Below are positions 14,704 to 14,849 of a stretch of DNA of 14,849 nucleotides, piece by piece. The notes beneath the pieces are model-generated. The model was not told the origin of the DNA. It saw only the letters and a list, made by a program, of their open reading frames with translations, and did no database searches. Each line of letters begins with the position of its first letter. The first letter of the stretch is position 1. A program made the translations under genes and the position numbers. Source of the stretch: Planctomycetaceae bacterium (lineage in GTDB: Bacteria > Planctomycetota > Planctomycetia > Pirellulales > UBA1268); NCBI GenBank assembly GCA_003488325.1, contig DNLZ01000488.1:1-14849 (forward strand), written 5' to 3'.

Positions 14704-14849
14704 CTTTGGCTCTTTTCGTGCGAGACGGCACGAAGCCGCAGGATGACGCACGTCGTGTCCGATGTGGTTGGGTGGACGACCACAATCGCGCGATCAGGGA
14801 CTCATCGATCGGGTGGTCGTCGTGCCCTCAAGGCCCGGCCGTGCCCGTG
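14704..14849. other. Flank beyond the distal repeat, with inverted repeats
   Basis: No gene is supportable in these 146 bases. A 6-bp hairpin, TCGTGC/GCACGA (14716-14721, 14728-14733), and a 9-bp inverted repeat, GACGACCAC (14775-14783) and GTGGTCGTC (14813-14821) around 29 bases, are present. They may be terminators, structured RNA or operator sites of a gene outside the window. Confidence 0.35.

Noticed and set aside
14704..14849. Second tRNA or partial tRNA gene after the distal repeat
   Set aside because: Only the 3' 18 bases of tRNA-Asn are present; no D-arm or anticodon arm precedes them.

Overview
The window reads as GC-rich chromosomal DNA from a member of the Planctomycetota, probably Pirellulales-like (inference). 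Support comes from a type I sulfatase with a secretion signal, a ThuA plus PVC-type dehydrogenase propeller, a protein resembling the N-terminal region of planctomycetal Ser/Thr kinases, FloA, and a GroEL whose tail is His/Gly-rich instead of GGM repeats. Nearly all of 14-12154 is coded on the minus strand. The plus strand carries one acetyltransferase, the STAS/HATPase pair and a tRNA.

Layout by coordinate. 14-460 (-): short protein like the kinase-associated N-terminal region, stopping before any kinase domain. 461-911: no supportable gene. 912-5785 (-): catabolic-looking operon of sulfatase, GH109-like Gfo/Idh/MocA oxidoreductase and a 3'-truncated ThuA/dehydrogenase; the last two overlap by ATGA. 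5984-6541 (+): phosphinothricin-acetyltransferase-like GNAT, converging on an XRE-cupin regulator (6563-7177, -). 7296-7544 (-): 82-residue protein of unknown function. 7735-8715 (-): FloA. 8815-9945 (-): MnmA. 10013-10046: strong hairpin after groEL. 10097-12154 (-): groES-groEL with a long structured leader. 12634-13461 (+): STAS anti-sigma-factor antagonist and RsbW-like HATPase, a partner-switching pair with no sigma factor beside it. 13603-13674 (+): tRNA-Asn(GTT).

The most interesting part is 13657-14751. The last 18 bases of tRNA-Asn are repeated exactly at 14686-14703. The roughly 1 kb between the copies holds a translationally coupled VapBC-like module (PIN-domain toxin and small antitoxin) and, beside the distal copy, short direct repeats in DNA less GC-rich than the rest. 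This looks like a miniature tRNA-integrated island without its own integrase. Other points worth a second look are the GH109-like oxidoreductase with TVP in place of the EKP motif beside a sulfatase, the abrupt loss of the dehydrogenase 3' half near position 983, and the inverted repeat and stacked hairpins upstream of groES.

No CRISPR array, rRNA or recognisable complete insertion sequence was seen. Functional calls rest on motifs read by eye; no database search was run.
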